In this document: piece after piece, positions 1-9,689 of the stretch
How the letters are laid out: each line of letters begins with the position of its first letter
How positions within the stretch are numbered: the first letter of the stretch is position 1
DNA from: Shouchella clausii
Lineage (GTDB): Bacteria > Bacillota > Bacilli > Bacillales > Bacillaceae_D
Assembly: GCF_002250115.1 (NCBI RefSeq)
Contig: NZ_CP019985.1
Span: forward strand, 3,534,001-3,598,000
Length of the DNA stretch: 64,000 bases
Reading direction: 5' to 3'
Translations under genes and position numbers: made by a program
The notes under the pieces: generated by a model
What the model was told of the DNA's origin: nothing
Database searches by the model: none
What the model saw: only the letters and a program-made list of their open reading frames with translations

Positions 1-968
1 GCTTTACCGATTTCAACATTGGACCAGAGCCAGAGTTTTTCCTCTTTAAAAATGACGAGAAAGGCGAGCCGACACTTGAACTAAACGACCGCGGCGGCTA
101 TTTTGACTTAGCGCCGACAGACCTAGGTGAAAACTGTCGCCGCGATATCGTGCTGGAGCTGGAAGATATGGGCTTCGAAATTGAGGCATCCCACCACGAA
201 GTCGCCCCAGGCCAACACGAAATCGATTTTAAATATGCGGACGCTGTCTCCACATGCGACAACATCCAAACGTTTAAGCTCGTTGTCAAAACCATTGCCC
301 GTAAGCACGGCTTGCATGCGACATTCATGCCAAAGCCCCTGTTTGGCGTCAACGGTTCAGGCATGCATTTGAACATGTCGCTATTCAACCAAGAGGGCAA
401 CGCCTTTTACGACAAAAATACAGAAAGCCAGCTTAGCAAAACAGCGATGCAGTTTTTAGGCGGCATCCTTAAGCATGCAGAAGGCTTTACTGCGATTACC
501 AATCCAATTGTCAATTCTTATAAACGGTTGGTGCCAGGCTACGAAGCGCCCGTGTACATCGCGTGGTCGATGCGGAACCGCTCGCCTCTTGTCCGCATTC
601 CATCGTCACGAGGGGTATCAACGCGGATTGAAGTAAGAAGCCCGGACCCATCGGCGAACCCATATTTAGCGATGGCAGTAATGCTCGCTTCAGGCCTTGA
701 CGGCATTAAAAAGAAAATCAACCCGCCTGAAGCAACGGACCGCAACATTTATATCATGAGCAAAGAAGAACGCCTGGATGAAGGCATCAAAGATTTGCCA
801 TCAACATTAAAAGAAGCGATTGACAGCCTCCTAAAAGATGAAGTGCTCGTCAAAGCACTCGGCGAACACGCGCTAGAACATTTTGTAGAAGCGAAAGAAA
901 TTGAATGGGATATGTTCCGCACGCAAGTCCACCCGTGGGAGCGGGATCAGTTCATGCAGAATTATTAA
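1..968 (+). CDS. glnA: Glutamine synthetase, type I (3' part)
   Basis: Makes glutamine from glutamate, ammonia and ATP in the cytoplasm. The frame is open from the window edge (codons begin at base 3) and ends at TAA 966-968, so the N-terminal part lies outside. Typical GlnA blocks are visible in order: GPEPEFFLF (metal-ligand glutamate), [46 protein letters not shown] and the arginine segment [12 protein letters not shown]. The C-terminus is complete. A rho-independent terminator follows at once, so glnA is the last gene of its unit (usually glnR-glnA in Bacillus). The residues that set feedback binding cannot be judged from this part alone. Confidence 0.97.
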   Translation, partial: FTDFNIGPEPEFFLFKNDEKGEPTLELNDRGGYFDLAPTDLGENCRRDIVLELEDMGFEIEASHHEVAPGQHEIDFKYADAVSTCDNIQTFKLVVKTIARKHGLHATFMPKPLFGVNGSGMHLNMSLFNQEGNAFYDKNTESQLSKTAMQFLGGILKHAEGFTAITNPIVNSYKRLVPGYEAPVYIAWSMRNRSPLVRIPSSRGVSTRIEVRSPDPSANPYLAMAVMLASGLDGIKKKINPPEATDRNIYIMSKEERLDEGIKDLPSTLKEAIDSLLKDEVLVKALGEHALEHFVEAKEIEWDMFRTQVHPWERDQFMQNY

Positions 969-975
969 GGAGAGG

Positions 976-1008
976 AACCCTTGACACTACTAGTGTCGGG
1001 GGTTTTTT
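976..1008 (+). terminator. Terminator of glnA
   Basis: Hairpin AACCCTTGACAC / GTGTCGGGGGTT (with G-T pairs) followed by a run of T, 8 bases after the glnA stop codon. Confidence 0.85.
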
Positions 1009-1109
1009 ACGTTTAGAAAAAACATTGATAGTGATGGACCCTTTTCTTATAAGTTTAGTTGGAAGATCCATAGCGGCCGATGGTGCATAATTTCGTATCA
1101 TTTTAACAA

Positions 1110-1138
1110 TTGACAGAAACTCGATTCTATGTGATAGT
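1110..1138 (+). promoter_or_regulatory. SigA-type promoter of the glycolate operon
   Basis: TTGACA at 1110-1115, 17-base spacer, GATAGT at 1133-1138. This is the only good promoter in the gap between glnA and the glcE-like gene. It predicts transcription from about 1145 and a leader of roughly 185 bases. Confidence 0.65.
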
Positions 1139-1165
1139 ATAAGGAAAGTTCTAATTGACGAATGA

Positions 1166-1183
1166 TGTTCAAAATAACGAACA
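1166..1183 (+). promoter_or_regulatory. Palindromic operator, probable IclR-regulator site A
   Basis: TGTTCAAAATAACGAACA, an inverted repeat TGTTC-N8-GAACA, lies about 20 bases downstream of the predicted transcription start. The same 18-mer, with one change, lies at 9582-9599 over the start region of the IclR gene. The placement suggests repression by blocking polymerase. The assignment to the IclR protein is an inference from this shared site. Confidence 0.7.
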
Positions 1184-1204
1184 AAAGATTGTGAAGGGGA
1201 AAGG

Positions 1205-1242
1205 CCATATTCATTCAACGGTCATTTGTTGAGTGAATATGG
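1205..1242 (+). promoter_or_regulatory. Long hairpin in the glycolate operon leader
   Basis: CCATATTCATTCAAC at 1205-1219 and GTTGAGTGAATATGG at 1228-1242 form a 15-base stem with one G-T pair and an 8-base loop. No T run follows, so it is not an ordinary terminator. It could be a second protein site or a leader RNA structure. The rest of the 969-1331 gap shows no gene. Confidence 0.6.
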
Positions 1243-1331
1243 ATAACGATAACAACGCCAATGACAAGCATGTTTTCCATGATTTTTAAGTTTTGAGAAG
1301 TTGAGAATGGTACGCGGGAGGTGTTGCAGGA

Positions 1332-2642
1332 GTGTTGTCTGATTTGAAATCTGCTTTTCCTGATCTAGCGGTGGAACCAGGCTCTCCTGACAGTTGGTTA
1401 GGCAATGGTGGACATGTCCATGTATATCCAACCTCAGAAAAAGAAGTGGTAGGCTTGCTCAAGTTTGCCCACGATCATGGCAAGACGGTATCCGTTCAAG
1501 GCAATGGATCGAAGCGAGGGTTCGGCGGACTGAAGGAATCGTATGATGTGCTTTTGTCTTTGTCAAAATATACTGGTGTCATAGAGCACTCCCCAGGAGA
1601 TATGGTCGTCACTGTAAAAGTGGGTACACCTTTTCATGAACTTCAGGCCTATTTAGCAAAGCATCAACAACAAGTATCGCTTGATCCGGCGATGCCGCAC
1701 TTATCTACGGTTGGTGGTGTAATCGCTTCCAATGACAGCGGACCTAAACGCATGGGCTACGGTTCAGCCAGGGATATCGTGCTCGGGTTGAAGGTGGTTT
1801 ACCCCGATGGAACCGTTATCCGCACTGGCGGGAAAGTCGTCAAAAATGTTGCCGGCTATGATATGAATAAGTTATTTATTGGATCGATGGGGACGATTGG
1901 CGTGATCACGGAAATTACATTAAAGCTGCGGCCTTTGCCTAAATGCGAGAGTCTGGTTTTTGTTTCTTTTCAGGACAATCAGTTGGCTGAGTTGCGCTCT
2001 TTTGTTGTTAAGCAGTTGGATTCTATGCTAGAACCTACCGCTTTCGAGCTACTAAGTCCTTCGTTAGCGGAGCAGCTTACTGGATGTAAACAGTGGACGC
2101 TAGCGATCAGCTTTGAGGATGTAGAAAGCTCCGTCATCTACCAGGAGAATAAGGTGAAACAGGCAGTGCCAATGCAGGCAGATGTCTCAATTTTGCGCAA
2201 TGAAGAGACGGGAGAGTTTTGGAACCGGCTATTGAACATAAGCTCAAACGGAATGGGGGAGCCGTCTGAGCAAACAGAGATAAGAGTTGGATTAAAAATT
2301 GGCGTCAAGAACATCGACGTTCTCCAGGTGCTGGAAGAATGCGTTGATATACAGCAACGTCACAATCTCGTTGCTTATGGGCACGGCGGTTTTGGCCATG
2401 GCCTATGTCACGTCGTCTTACAAGGTACTAGCGAAGACGTGGAGGCTGCCATTCAAGCATTACGTGGTACTGCAAAGAAGCTTAATGGCTATGTGATTGT
2501 CAAGCATATTCCGTTTTTTCTGCGGCAAAGCATCAATGTGTGGGGAGACAAACCAGCGTACTTTTTCCTATTCGAGGGCATCAAAGCCAGCATCGATCCT
2601 AGGCGCGTCCTAAATGACACAAGGTTTATTGGGGGGATTTAA
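1332..2642 (+). CDS. glcE: FAD-binding oxidase, GlcE-like subunit of glycolate oxidase
   Basis: 436 residues with a PCMH-type FAD-binding N-terminal half: GNGSKRGFGG, then LSTVGGVIASNDSGPKR and GGKVVKNVAGYDMNKLFIG, which are the FAD-contact segments of GlcE/GlcD proteins. The C-terminal half is shorter than in GlcD, as expected for the GlcE subunit. GTG start, chosen because GGGAGGTG at 1316-1323 sits 8 bases upstream. The next gene follows after 3 bases. It should act with the GlcF and GlcD-like proteins at the membrane, passing electrons from glycolate (or a similar 2-hydroxy acid) to the respiratory chain. The substrate is inferred from the neighbouring malate synthase. Confidence 0.85.
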   Translation: MLSDLKSAFPDLAVEPGSPDSWLGNGGHVHVYPTSEKEVVGLLKFAHDHGKTVSVQGNGSKRGFGGLKESYDVLLSLSKYTGVIEHSPGDMVVTVKVGTPFHELQAYLAKHQQQVSLDPAMPHLSTVGGVIASNDSGPKRMGYGSARDIVLGLKVVYPDGTVIRTGGKVVKNVAGYDMNKLFIGSMGTIGVITEITLKLRPLPKCESLVFVSFQDNQLAELRSFVVKQLDSMLEPTAFELLSPSLAEQLTGCKQWTLAISFEDVESSVIYQENKVKQAVPMQADVSILRNEETGEFWNRLLNISSNGMGEPSEQTEIRVGLKIGVKNIDVLQVLEECVDIQQRHNLVAYGHGGFGHGLCHVVLQGTSEDVEAAIQALRGTAKKLNGYVIVKHIPFFLRQSINVWGDKPAYFFLFEGIKASIDPRRVLNDTRFIGGI

Positions 2643-2645
2643 ATC

Positions 2646-4001
2646 ATGAGTTTGAAAGAAAGCGAATTGAACATCGATCCACCTTGTTCTCCTAACAGCA
2701 AGAGCAATTATTTATGGAATGATGCGCCAGATGAGAATAAATGGGCTGATTGCGTACACTGCGGCATGTGCCTGGAATCATGCCCCACCTATGAGATAAC
2801 AGGCCAAGAACAGCACTCGCCACGGGGGCGTGTTCACCTGATCAAGTCGGTAGCCGAAGGCAAGCTTGAAGTGAACGAACCGTTTATCGATCCGGTCTAC
2901 CAATGTTTAGACTGCCGGGCATGCACGACTGCTTGTCCGGCTGATGTGGATGTAGGCGGCTTGATCGAAGAAGCAAGAGGACAAATTCGCCAAGCGATGC
3001 CGTTAACAGGTGTCAAGGGGCTAGTGAGCAAATTTTTCCTTGAAGGGTTGTTTCCACATCCGAAACGGATGCAAACTTTAGTTGGGTTGTTAAAAGTTTA
3101 TCAGAAGAGTGGCATGCAGAAGCTTGTTCGCACGACAGGGTTAATTCGCGTTATGCCCAAGCACCTTGTTGAAATGGAAGCGATTATGCCCGGCATAAGT
3201 GTTCCTGTTCGTAAGAAATACAAAAATGAAAACATCATTGTGGCTAAGGGCGAAGAAAAACATACCGTCGCCTTCTTAACTGGCTGTATCATGGACGTCA
3301 TGTTCAGCGATATCAACGAGTCTACGATTCATGTACTGACGCGCAATGGAAATAGTGTTACCATTCCGAAGCAGCAAACATGCTGCGGCGCCTTGCATGT
3401 GCATGCAGGTGATCGGGAAACTGGCAGAAAATTAGCCAAGCAAAACATCGAGGCGTTCGAAAACGCAGAGACAGTTATCGTCAATGCTGCTGGATGTGGC
3501 TGCATGCTGAAGGATTACCCAGAATTGTTCCGCGAAGACCCAGAGTGGCATGAAAAAGCTAAAGCATTCTCTGCCAAAGTACAGGACATATCGAAGTATC
3601 TTTACGACACAGGCTATGAAAAGCCGAAGTCAGAAATGAAAACACGCTTGACTTACCACGATGCTTGCCACTTGGCGCATGGCCAAGGAATCCGGCAGGA
3701 GCCGCGCGAGCTACTGCTCGCTATTCCAGGGGTCGAGATCGTCCATATGCCAAATGCTGATCGGTGCTGTGGCAGCGCTGGAATCTACAACATTACCAAT
3801 CCTGAGATGGCTGGCGCTGTCTTGGAAAGGAAAATGGAGAATGTGCCGGATGACGTAGAGATGATCTCAATGGGCAACCCAGGTTGTATGCTGCAAATGG
3901 CAGTTGGCGTACAGAAGCATGGGCGAAGCGAAAAGATCGTGCATACGGTGCAACTGTTGGATTGGGCATACAAGAAAGACGATGAACAGACTGATGAATA
4001 A
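2646..4001 (+). CDS. glcF: Iron-sulfur subunit of glycolate oxidase (GlcF-like)
   Basis: 451 residues. Two ferredoxin-type cluster motifs stand near the N-terminus, CVHCGMCLESCP and CLDCRACTTACP, each able to hold a 4Fe-4S cluster. Two cysteine-rich CCG domains follow, with CCGALHVHAG and CCGSAGIYN cores. This arrangement is that of GlcF and of the heterodisulfide-reductase-like electron carriers. It is translated 3 bases after the glcE-like gene and 24 bases before the glcD-like gene, so the three subunits are co-expressed. The family could also serve lactate or other hydroxy acids; malate synthase in the operon favours glycolate. Confidence 0.9.
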   Translation: MSLKESELNIDPPCSPNSKSNYLWNDAPDENKWADCVHCGMCLESCPTYEITGQEQHSPRGRVHLIKSVAEGKLEVNEPFIDPVYQCLDCRACTTACPADVDVGGLIEEARGQIRQAMPLTGVKGLVSKFFLEGLFPHPKRMQTLVGLLKVYQKSGMQKLVRTTGLIRVMPKHLVEMEAIMPGISVPVRKKYKNENIIVAKGEEKHTVAFLTGCIMDVMFSDINESTIHVLTRNGNSVTIPKQQTCCGALHVHAGDRETGRKLAKQNIEAFENAETVIVNAAGCGCMLKDYPELFREDPEWHEKAKAFSAKVQDISKYLYDTGYEKPKSEMKTRLTYHDACHLAHGQGIRQEPRELLLAIPGVEIVHMPNADRCCGSAGIYNITNPEMAGAVLERKMENVPDDVEMISMGNPGCMLQMAVGVQKHGRSEKIVHTVQLLDWAYKKDDEQTDE

Positions 4002-4025
4002 AATTCAATTCAGGAGGTGAAGGCT

Positions 4026-5489
4026 GTGGCCCGTAAGATGAAAACAAACGATCCACATATTCTCAATCTTGCGAAGCTGGTAGATGGCCCAAAATCGATT
4101 CTTTATTTAAAAGAAGACTTGATCGCTTATGATTGTGACGGCTTTACAATTCATAAGCATTTGCCCAAGGCAGTCGTCTTCCCGAAAAATACCGAAGAGG
4201 TCGCAAAGATCGTCAAATATTGCGCTTCACATAATCTTCCTTTCCTTGCCAGAGGTGCGGGCACTGGTCTCAGCGGCGGTGCGATCCCAATCAATGGGGA
4301 AGTCATTATTAGCATGGTTCGTATGAAGCGTTTAATCAGCGTTGATTTGGAAAATCGCCGTGCCGTTGTCGAGCCGGGCTATGTTAACTTGAAATTGACG
4401 AACATGATTGCTGATAAGGGCTATTACTACGCGCCCGACCCTTCCAGTCAGTACTGTTGTACGATCGGCGGCAATGTGGCGGAGAACGCAGGCGGCGCAC
4501 ATTGTCTAAAGTATGGCGTCACCACGAACCATATTCTCGGTCTCGAGGTCGTCCTTCCTAATGGCGAAATCATTAACGTCAACTGTGAAGGTGTAGCAGA
4601 TGTGCCAGGTTATGACTTGCTTGGCTTATTAACAGGCTCTGAAGGAACATTAGGCATCGTCACGAAAATCACGGTTCGTATTCTGAAAAATCCCGAAGCC
4701 AAGCAGACGGTGCTTGCCTATTTCGACGAAGTATCAGACGGCAGCTATGCCGTATCGGATATCGTATCGGCCGGAATTGTCCCGGCTGCACTTGAAATGA
4801 TGGACAAAACCGCCATTGAAGGCGTAGAAGCCGCTGCATTTCCTGTTGGCCATCCCCAAGACATTGCCGCCCTTTTGCTCATAGAAGTGGATGGCATTTC
4901 GGCAGGGATCGATGAACAAATTAATCAGATTCTCGACATTTGCAAGCGGCGGAATGTCCGTGAGGTAAAAGTTGCCGAAAATGAGCAAGAACGGGCCAGA
5001 TGGTGGGCGAATCGCAAGACCGGTTTCGGGGCGATGGGAGCTATTTCACCTGATTATTTAGTTCAGGACGGTGTGATTCCCCGCAGCAAATTGCCTGAGG
5101 TTCTGGAGCGAATCAATCAAATTAGTGAGCAATCCGGGCTTCGGATCGCCAACATTTTCCACGCAGGGGACGGCAATCTTCATCCACTTGTGCTGTTTGA
5201 CGCTAGAGTTCCAGGGGAGACAGAAAAAGCGTTGGAAGCGGGCAGCGCTTGCTTAAAAGCATGTGCCGATGTCGGCGGATCGATTACAGGAGAGCATGGC
5301 GTAGGAATTGAAAAAATGGAAGAAATGCGGTTTATTTTCAACGAGAAAGAAATTGCCGCACAGACACGAATTCGTGAAGTGTTCAACCCAGATAATCTGC
5401 TAAATGGCGGGAAGCTGTTTCCAAGCCCAGGACGTTGTGTAGAGGTCAAAAAAAATATGAAGGAAGTTGCTTCGGCGAAGCAAGCCTAA
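4026..5489 (+). CDS. glcD: FAD-linked glycolate oxidase subunit GlcD
   Basis: 487 residues. The N-terminal FAD domain shows [16 protein letters not shown] and [19 protein letters not shown], and the C-terminal FAD-oxidase domain has [13 protein letters not shown] and [14 protein letters not shown] with the histidines typical of GlcD/D-lactate dehydrogenases. The GTG at 4026 is preferred because AGGAGGTG at 4012-4019 is correctly spaced; an earlier in-frame GTG at 4017 lies inside that ribosome site. It is the catalytic subunit that oxidises glycolate to glyoxylate, with the GlcE and GlcF proteins encoded just upstream. Malate synthase follows 16 bases later. Confidence 0.92.
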   Translation: MARKMKTNDPHILNLAKLVDGPKSILYLKEDLIAYDCDGFTIHKHLPKAVVFPKNTEEVAKIVKYCASHNLPFLARGAGTGLSGGAIPINGEVIISMVRMKRLISVDLENRRAVVEPGYVNLKLTNMIADKGYYYAPDPSSQYCCTIGGNVAENAGGAHCLKYGVTTNHILGLEVVLPNGEIINVNCEGVADVPGYDLLGLLTGSEGTLGIVTKITVRILKNPEAKQTVLAYFDEVSDGSYAVSDIVSAGIVPAALEMMDKTAIEGVEAAAFPVGHPQDIAALLLIEVDGISAGIDEQINQILDICKRRNVREVKVAENEQERARWWANRKTGFGAMGAISPDYLVQDGVIPRSKLPEVLERINQISEQSGLRIANIFHAGDGNLHPLVLFDARVPGETEKALEAGSACLKACADVGGSITGEHGVGIEKMEEMRFIFNEKEIAAQTRIREVFNPDNLLNGGKLFPSPGRCVEVKKNMKEVASAKQA

Positions 5490-5505
5490 TAAAGGAGATG
5501 TTAGA

Positions 5506-7689
5506 ATGACATATTACGTAAAAAATGGCGATTTGCAGATTGCACAGGAACTTTATGAATTTATCAATACAAAGGTTATTCCAGACAGCGGCGTGACGAA
5601 GAACGATTTCTGGTCTGGCCTTGCCAGTCTCGTCAAAGACCTTGTTCCGATTAACAAAGCTTTATTAGCGAAGCGCGACCGTATTCAAGACCAGATACAT
5701 GCCTGGCATAGAGCCAATAAACCGTATAGCTTTGAAGACTATAGAGCATTTTTGGAAGAGATTGGCTACTTGGAGCCTGAAGTCGATGACTTTCAAATCA
5801 CGACCCAACATGTGGATGACGAGATAGCCGTTCAAGCTGGGCCTCAACTTGTGGTTCCAGTGAACAACGCACGCTTTGCCATTAATGCGGCGAATGCTCG
5901 CTGGGGCAGTCTGTATGATGCTTTGTATGGAACGGATGTGATTAGCGAAGAGGCGGGCACCGACAAAGGAAATGGGTACAACCCAGTTAGAGGAGCGAAA
6001 GTGATTGCGTTTGCGAAGCAATTTCTGGATGATACGGTACCTTTGAATGGAGGTTCCCACAAGGATGCCGTGCAGTACAGCATCGTAGACGGTGCTCTAG
6101 CAGTAACGCTTGGCGACGGAACGACAACAGGTTTGAAGGACCGTACCCAGTTTACCGGGTATCAAGGCGAGACGGCAGCGCCATCCGCTTTGTTATTCGT
6201 ACACCATGGCCTTCACTTAGAAATTCAGATCGATGCCACACATCCTATTGGCCAAACCGATCCAGCAAACGTAAAGGATATTGTGCTAGAGGCAGCGATT
6301 ACGACGATTATGGACTGCGAGGACTCTGTGACGGCCGTTGATGCTGAAGATAAGGTGCTTGTATACGCCAACTGGCTAGGATTAATGAAAGGCGACTTAA
6401 CGTCGACTTTCGTTAAGGGGGACCGGACGATCAAGCGAACATTGAATCCTGACCGAGCGTATACTTCTCCAGACGGCGGCTCTTTAACTTTATCAGGTCG
6501 TTCGTTACTGTTCGTCCGCAATGTTGGCCATTTAATTACCACGAATGCGGTGCTAGATGAAGACGGCCAAGAGGTGCCAGAAGGTTTCCTTGATTGTATC
6601 GTTACCGGTCTAATCGGTAAGCACACCCTATTGGGCAATGGAGCTTATCGAAACTCACAAAAGGGATCGATTTATATTGTGAAACCAAAAATGCACGGTT
6701 CAGAAGAAGTAGCATTTGCCAATGAACTGTTTAACCGTGTTGAAGATATCATTGGACTTACTCGCAATACCCTTAAAATTGGTGTGATGGATGAAGAACG
6801 CCGCACGTCACTTAATCTTAAAAATTGCATCCATGCCGTAAAAGAACGAGTCGTCTTCATCAATACAGGATTCCTTGACCGTACTGGTGACGAAATGCAT
6901 ACGTCCATGGAAGCTGGCCCAATGATTCGCAAGCAGGATATGAAATCGTCCGCCTGGCTCAATGGCTACGAGCAATCCAATGTAGCGGTTGGCCTCGCTG
7001 CTGGATTGAAGGGCAAAGCACAAATTGGCAAGGGCATGTGGGCCATGCCTGATCGAATGGCCGATATGCTTAAGCAAAAAGGGGCTCAACTTCAGGCCGG
7101 TGGCAACACAGCCTGGGTGCCTTCGCCGACGGCTGCTGTTTTACACGCGATTCATTATCACCAAATCAACGTGAAAGCCGTTCAGCACGAGATTGCAGCT
7201 AAGCAAATCGACTATAGAGATGAAATATTGCAGATTCCAGTAGCTAAAGCGCCAAATTGGAGTCCACAAGAAATCCAGGAAGAGCTCGATAATAATGCGC
7301 AAGGCATTCTTGGATACGTCGTCCGTTGGGTAGAGATGGGAATTGGCTGCTCTAAGGTGCCTGATATAAACAATGTCGCGCTAATGGAGGACCGTGCGAC
7401 ACTGCGTATTTCCAGTCAGCATATGGCGAATTGGCTCCATCACGGCATCTGCACGAAGGAGCAAGTGCTTGAAACGTTGAAACGTATGGCCAAGGTAGTG
7501 GATCAGCAAAACGCAGGTGACCCTGAATACGTTCCTATGGCGCCGGATTATGAAAACTCTGTTGCTTTCCAAGCAGCATGCGACTTGGTGTTCGAAGGCT
7601 ACCAGCAACCAAGTGGTTATACAGAACCGATTCTTCATCGGCGCCGGAAAGAAGCGAAAGCGAAAGCCAGTGTAATGACGAGAAAATAA
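5506..7689 (+). CDS. glcB: Malate synthase G
   Basis: 727 residues, the usual size of the long G isoform. Condenses glyoxylate with acetyl-CoA to give malate, the step that uses the product of the glycolate oxidase encoded upstream. Visible family segments include [40 protein letters not shown] [34 protein letters not shown] and [11 protein letters not shown]. The ATG at 5506 follows AAAGGAGAT at 5491-5499; the longer in-frame start at 5467 lies inside glcD and has no ribosome site. No isocitrate lyase is seen nearby, so here the enzyme probably serves glycolate use rather than a glyoxylate shunt. Confidence 0.97.
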   Translation: MTYYVKNGDLQIAQELYEFINTKVIPDSGVTKNDFWSGLASLVKDLVPINKALLAKRDRIQDQIHAWHRANKPYSFEDYRAFLEEIGYLEPEVDDFQITTQHVDDEIAVQAGPQLVVPVNNARFAINAANARWGSLYDALYGTDVISEEAGTDKGNGYNPVRGAKVIAFAKQFLDDTVPLNGGSHKDAVQYSIVDGALAVTLGDGTTTGLKDRTQFTGYQGETAAPSALLFVHHGLHLEIQIDATHPIGQTDPANVKDIVLEAAITTIMDCEDSVTAVDAEDKVLVYANWLGLMKGDLTSTFVKGDRTIKRTLNPDRAYTSPDGGSLTLSGRSLLFVRNVGHLITTNAVLDEDGQEVPEGFLDCIVTGLIGKHTLLGNGAYRNSQKGSIYIVKPKMHGSEEVAFANELFNRVEDIIGLTRNTLKIGVMDEERRTSLNLKNCIHAVKERVVFINTGFLDRTGDEMHTSMEAGPMIRKQDMKSSAWLNGYEQSNVAVGLAAGLKGKAQIGKGMWAMPDRMADMLKQKGAQLQAGGNTAWVPSPTAAVLHAIHYHQINVKAVQHEIAAKQIDYRDEILQIPVAKAPNWSPQEIQEELDNNAQGILGYVVRWVEMGIGCSKVPDINNVALMEDRATLRISSQHMANWLHHGICTKEQVLETLKRMAKVVDQQNAGDPEYVPMAPDYENSVAFQAACDLVFEGYQQPSGYTEPILHRRRKEAKAKASVMTRK

Positions 7690-7712
7690 GCGATTCAAGA
7701 GGAGTTACGTTG

Positions 7713-8477
7713 ATGAAATTTGTCCGATTTACTGTAAATGCAAAGACAAGCCAAGGCGTTCTTGAACACGAAACAATTAAAGCCATTCAAGGCGATTTGT
7801 TCGCTGAGTGGCGTTTTACAGGCGAAACGTATCCAGTAGAGGATGTAAAATGGCTTGCTCCTCTTGTGCCCAATCACATTATTGGGATTGGCGCCAACTA
7901 TGTCGCCAAAGTGGAAGATCGTCCAGACACGTTGCCCGATATCCCTGTATTTTTCTTTAAGCCGTCTTCTTCTGTCATTGGGCCTGAGGATCCGATCGTG
8001 ATCCCAGGCTCAAACGAGCAGGTGAAGTTTGAATCTGAATTAGCCGTCGTGATCGGGAAGGAAGCGAAAAATATCGACGAGTCGGACGTGTTGGACTACG
8101 TTTTTGGCTATACGATTGGCAATGACGTAACAGCGCCGCAATATTTTCATGAAGCTGGCCATTGGATGATCGGCAAATCATTCGATACGTTTACACCATT
8201 GGGACCGGTTATCGAAACGGAATTGAATCCTGATACCGTCCGAGTAGAAGCGCGCTTGAATGGGGAAGAGAAGCAAAACAGCGGTACGGAATTAATGATT
8301 GTACCCATTCGTGAAATGGTCGCTTATTTGTCCCGTATTATGACGTTGAAGCCAGGAGACGTCATTCTGACAGGCAGCCCACTTGGAGCAGAACTGGTTG
8401 GAGCAGGGAATGTGATAGAGTGTGAAATTCAAGGAATTGGAAAGTTGAAGAATAGATTCGTAGACCAGCTAATTTAA
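7713..8477 (+). CDS. Fumarylacetoacetate hydrolase (FAH) family protein
   Basis: 254 residues. The FAH fold is shown by IIGIGANYVAK, a metal-ligand stretch FESELAVVIGKEAKN, YTIGNDVTAPQ, GKSFDTFTPLGPVI and the C-terminal PGDVILTGSPLG. The family includes acylpyruvate hydrolases, oxaloacetate decarboxylases or tautomerases and catabolic hydratases, and the sequence alone does not choose among them. The ATG at 7713 has AAGAGGAG upstream, 24 bases after malate synthase. As the last gene of the glycolate operon it may deal with a side product such as enol-oxaloacetate; that is inference. Confidence 0.85.
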   Translation: MKFVRFTVNAKTSQGVLEHETIKAIQGDLFAEWRFTGETYPVEDVKWLAPLVPNHIIGIGANYVAKVEDRPDTLPDIPVFFFKPSSSVIGPEDPIVIPGSNEQVKFESELAVVIGKEAKNIDESDVLDYVFGYTIGNDVTAPQYFHEAGHWMIGKSFDTFTPLGPVIETELNPDTVRVEARLNGEEKQNSGTELMIVPIREMVAYLSRIMTLKPGDVILTGSPLGAELVGAGNVIECEIQGIGKLKNRFVDQLI

Positions 8478-8805
8478 ATACGCTGTCTATCACATGTGTG
8501 CTTTTTGGAAAAGACTTAAAATGAGACAAGGTAGGGGAGCTCTAAGTGGGAGTAATCGCAGGAGGACATGATTCAACTCGAATATTTTGTTTTAAAATTG
8601 TGAGGCGTCTTTGCGGCAAATTGAATACTCGTCTTTCATAATGATCGCCGTGAAATAGCCGTGAGACCCATTTTCGCTCGAAAAATCCCTTAAGCGGCAA
8701 CTAGAAAACCATGTAGCCTTGCTCCGAAACTTGAATACGTCGGAACAAGGCTGTTTATCATCTCTCTGGGGTGAAGGCCCCATACATATTTGGCAGCTTG
8801 GATGA
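8478..8805. other. Gene-poor gap between the FAH gene and iclR
   Basis: No convincing gene. It holds AGGAGGACATG followed by only 11 codons, and a dyad near the right end. Bases 8600-8700 read on the minus strand as a protein-like stretch without a proper start, which may be part of a dispersed repeat. Confidence 0.4.
8715..8752. terminator. Hairpin between convergent FAH and iclR genes
   Basis: AGCCTTG-C-TCCGA and TCGGA-A-CAAGGCT form a 12-base-pair stem with one mismatch and a 12-base loop. The T run is weak on both strands (GTTTATC on plus, GGTTTTC on minus), but the position between convergent genes suits a two-way terminator. Confidence 0.5.
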
Positions 8806-9552
8806 TTAAATGTGAGAAAGGCGCTGGGCAAGTTGGACAATTTCATCCAAGGCACGCTCTTTCTTCCCCTCCCAATGGTGAATTGGCATGGAACAGCTGA
8901 TTGCAGCTGCGATTTCTCCGTTTGCTTTACGAATCGGTGCAGCTGTACAGCAAAAGCCCATAACGCCTTCTTGAATATCCATTGCATATCCAGCTTTTCG
9001 TACGTTCTTAAGCTCGTGGATCAAAGCTTCCCGGGAGCCAATCGTATGAACGGTAATTTTAGGAAGTGATTCTTCCGGGTATAAATTGCATATTTGTTGT
9101 TCGCTCATGTCAGCCATCAAAGCTTTTCCTAGGCCAGTTGCATGCGCAGGGAAGCGGACTCCGGGACCGGAAACCATTTGGACAGGACTGGGGGCTTCCA
9201 CTTTAGCTAAATATTGGACGTCGCTGCCTTCAAGCACTGCTAATTGGATCGATTCTTGAAGATTGCGCATCACTGGCTCGGCCAAGCGTCGAAAATCTTC
9301 ACTCAGATCGAACTGCTGGAAAAAAGCACTCCCAAAACGTCCTATAGCGCTCCCAATCGCATATGTCTCATTGCGATCACGGCTTACCCATTGCAAGCGC
9401 TCCATTGTCACTAATAGCGAGTGAAGCGTGCTTTTGCTAATCCCAAGCATTTTCGACAAATCGGATAACTTCCATCTGTATGGCTCGTCTCTTAAAACAG
9501 TTAATACAGCGTTGGCTCGATCTAAGGCAGGCACATGATATTTTTGCTCCAT
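8806..9552 (-). CDS. IclR-family transcriptional regulator
   Basis: 248 residues. The N-terminal winged helix-turn-helix reads LSDLSKMLGISKSTLHSLL, and the C-terminal effector domain contains FPAHATGLGKALMA and GFCCTAAPIRKANGEIAAAIS, the typical IclR ligand-binding core. IclR proteins often control glyoxylate, glycolate and aromatic-acid genes. The gene is convergent with the glycolate operon, and its own promoter carries nearly the same palindrome as the operon promoter, so it very likely controls both. The likely effector is glyoxylate or a related acid; this is inferred from context only. Confidence 0.9.
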   Translation of the reverse strand: MEQKYHVPALDRANAVLTVLRDEPYRWKLSDLSKMLGISKSTLHSLLVTMERLQWVSRDRNETYAIGSAIGRFGSAFFQQFDLSEDFRRLAEPVMRNLQESIQLAVLEGSDVQYLAKVEAPSPVQMVSGPGVRFPAHATGLGKALMADMSEQQICNLYPEESLPKITVHTIGSREALIHELKNVRKAGYAMDIQEGVMGFCCTAAPIRKANGEIAAAISCSMPIHHWEGKKERALDEIVQLAQRLSHI

Positions 9553-9581
9553 TTATAAATTCACGCCCTAAAACAGTATAT

Positions 9582-9599
9582 TGTTCGTTATTATGAACA
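9582..9599 (-). promoter_or_regulatory. Palindromic operator, probable IclR-regulator site B (autoregulation)
   Basis: Read on the minus strand it is TGTTCATAATAACGAACA, identical to the site at 1166-1183 in 17 of 18 positions. It covers the predicted transcription start of the IclR gene, so binding would repress it. Confidence 0.7.
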
Positions 9600-9605
9600 G
9601 TTAAA

Positions 9606-9635
9606 ATCGTATCATTTTCGATGATGGTCCGTCAA
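9606..9635 (-). promoter_or_regulatory. Promoter of the IclR gene
   Basis: On the minus strand TTGACG (9635-9630), 18-base spacer, TACGAT (9611-9606). Transcription would start near 9600, inside operator B. Confidence 0.6.
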
Positions 9636-9689
9636 ACGAATATTAATGCCTTATCATCAATTACCGATCTTTGAAAGGTGATTACTATA

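Noticed and set aside
8560..8602. AGGAGGACATG followed by MIQLEYFVLKL, like the start of a LysR regulator
   Set aside because: Only 11 codons before a stop, and the spacing from ribosome site to ATG is too short; too little sequence to call a remnant.
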